The position numbers and the translations under genes are program-made. This document shows positions 62,500 to 64,000 of a DNA stretch of 64,000 nt, piece after piece. The DNA is from Mytilus trossulus (Eukaryota; Mollusca; Bivalvia; Mytilida; Mytilidae). Where the stretch lies: NCBI RefSeq assembly GCF_036588685.1, contig NC_086386.1, positions 6,852,117 to 6,916,116 of the forward strand. Reading direction: 5' to 3'. Position 1 is the stretch's first letter; the number at the start of each line of letters is the position of its first letter. The notes beneath the pieces are model-generated. The model did not search any database, was not told the DNA's origin, and worked only from the letters and a program-made list of their open reading frames with translations.

Positions 62500-63507
62500 C
62501 AGGGGCGGATCCAGGATTTCCAGTTAGGGGGGGCGCAAAAATTATTTTCGCCGAGCGGAGCGAGGCGAAAAATTTTTGAAGTTATTTTTAGGTAAAATTA
62601 TTGAAATATGCTTCCAAAGGGCTGAAATGTAGATATCTCGAACTATTGTGTGGTAAAATGATCGAAAAATTAAAGTTTCAAGTTGAAACCGCTTTAATCC
62701 ACACCAGACAACAATCTACAGATAGACGGGCGGACAGACGGACGCAAAGTGAGACGAGACAGATCACAATTGCTCACCTGACATATATATTTTGCAAACG
62801 AAAATTTCTACTTTTACCAGCAATTTTTAATTGTCCTTTCATAATATCTGTTTTTTTACTTTTTAAATTTTTGGAGGTTGTCCCAGACTTTACTGTGTTC
62901 GCAACAAAACAACTAAAATCAGAATGAGATGCATTTAAGCAGTTATCTTTATTTTTCCAAGCACGTAATTCGGTACAGAATTCGGCTAAATATTTAGGTT
63001 TGCAAGTGAGAAACAAATATAGACACAGAGATGCAAATTAATAAACTAACCTTTCGCTTGAAACAGTATTTCTATCTTCCATAACGGATATTATGAAAGA
63101 ATCTCACCTGCCGATAGTTTCTTGACCGTGTCATGATGACATTGTGAAAGTGAGTATAAGGGATGTTTTGGAACTTCGATTGTCAAAGAAATTTATTATA
63201 AAAACCGGAAATACAATGTAACATTAGTTTTTACTTTAACTGCTAAAAAAACCCTATTATATTTGTCATCAAACGCAGCTCCGCATTTGACACTTTCCTT
63301 TGAAATAAGTTATAGAACTTTAATAAAGCGTGGGTCAGTTGATTAGTAATCACCTTGATTGTGTTAAACTGACTGTTTTATATACTTTGAATGATAAAAA
63401 AGATGTAATGGTCTCTTCTGATACTTAAATATGTTGGAGTAAACCCATGCTTTGCAAATTTTAGGGGGGGCGCACGCCCGCCACGCCCCCGCCTAAATCC
63501 GCCCCTG
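62500..63507. mobile_element. About 1-kb element with hAT-like terminal repeats
   Basis: CAGGGGCGGATCC at the left and, reversed, CAGGGGCGGATTTAGGC at the right. CAGGG-type ends are typical of hAT elements. Flanks GAAACGCC and AACGCGTA look like a degraded target copy. The interior has a GACGGACAGACGGACG-type stretch near 62720-62750 and no transposase that I recognise, so it is probably non-autonomous. Confidence 0.65.
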
Positions 63508-63510
63508 AAC

Positions 63511-63903
63511 GCGTACTAATTTTATAATCCTGGTACCTTTGATAACTATTTACACAACTTGGTCGATGCCACTGCTGGTGGACGTTTTGTCCCCGAGGGT
63601 ATTACCAGCCCACTAGTCAACACTTCGGTGTTGACATGAATATCAATAATGTGGTCATTGTTATAAAATTCCTGTTAACCAAACTTTGAAATTTTTGAAA
63701 AACTAAGGATTTTCTTTTTCAGGCATAGATTACCTAAGCCGTATTTGGCACAACTTTTTGAAATTTTGGATCCTCAATGCTCTTCAACTTTGTACTTGTT
63801 TGGCTTTATACATATTTTGATATGAGCGTCACTGATAAGTCTTATGTAGACGAAACGCGCGTCTAGCGTACTAAGTCATAATCCTGGTACTTTTGATAAC
63901 TAT
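63511..63903 (+). repeat. Family F repeat whose two ends are the same 39-bp sequence
   Basis: 63511-63549 and 63866-63903 are near-identical (ATAATCCTGGTAC, TTTGATAACTAT). Between them lie GTCGATGCCACTGCTGGTGG and GACGAAACGCGCGTCTAGCG. A partial copy is at 57958-58043, and a GACGAAACGCG remnant at 53685-53705. No transposase was seen. Confidence 0.65.
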
Positions 63904-64000
63904 GATCCTTTATTCTATATTCAGTAAATTCTTTCGAGACCCTCTTTTATCTTATCGTCATTTCGGTCAATAAGTAACAGATATGGCACCAAAAGTTAAG

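Noticed and set aside
62601-62927. 108-codon frame with a DRRADRRTQ stretch
   Set aside because: Lies inside the hAT-like element; the Arg/Asp stretch comes from a simple GACGGACG-type run.

Overview
The window is AT-rich nuclear DNA of a eukaryote with spliced genes. It most resembles a marine bivalve of the Mytilus type. I infer this from several interspersed repeat families that I associate with mussel genomes, a tRNA-derived SINE, a LINE 3' fragment and split genes with GT-AG introns. No prokaryotic signatures were seen. Organism identity is inference; no database was searched.

The only confidently recognised protein genes are two neighbouring minus-strand copies of a major-facilitator transporter of the SLC49A4 (DIRC2) type. 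They lie at 60275-50432 (upstream copy, 492 residues) and 48998-38699 (downstream copy, 497 residues). I joined 12 coding exons for each by hand. Every junction follows GT-AG, no frame breaks, and nine of the twelve exons have identical lengths in the two copies. Both proteins start with a short acidic tail carrying a dileucine motif, then a 12-helix transporter body. By family knowledge they are probably lysosomal membrane exporters. The introns hold many repeat insertions, including a 1.7-kb modular repeat in the last intron of the upstream copy.

Layout, left to right. 0-17 kb: gene-poor, with a 5'-truncated LINE between unusually long direct repeats (1384-2408), a tRNA-derived SINE (4025-4364) and repeats of families A-E. 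17.2-17.5 kb: one candidate first coding exon of an unrecognised minus-strand gene. 19.1-22.0 kb: a 29-bp minisatellite, a degenerate ~60-bp minisatellite and an 813-bp inverted-repeat element. 23.2-28.1 kb: a 4.9-kb satellite of 41-bp units with an internal 1.1-kb duplication and a 208-bp MITE inserted at a TA. 28.6-38 kb: gene-free, with a perfect 32-bp palindrome, a 52-bp minisatellite, a short GC-rich inverted-repeat element and a 589-bp TACGTTT-rich inverted-repeat element. 38.7-60.3 kb: the transporter pair. 60.3-64 kb: repeats, including a ~1-kb element with hAT-like ends.

Repeat families are named A-F here only for cross-reference. They are defined by similarity between copies inside this window, so orientation and outer limits are approximate.
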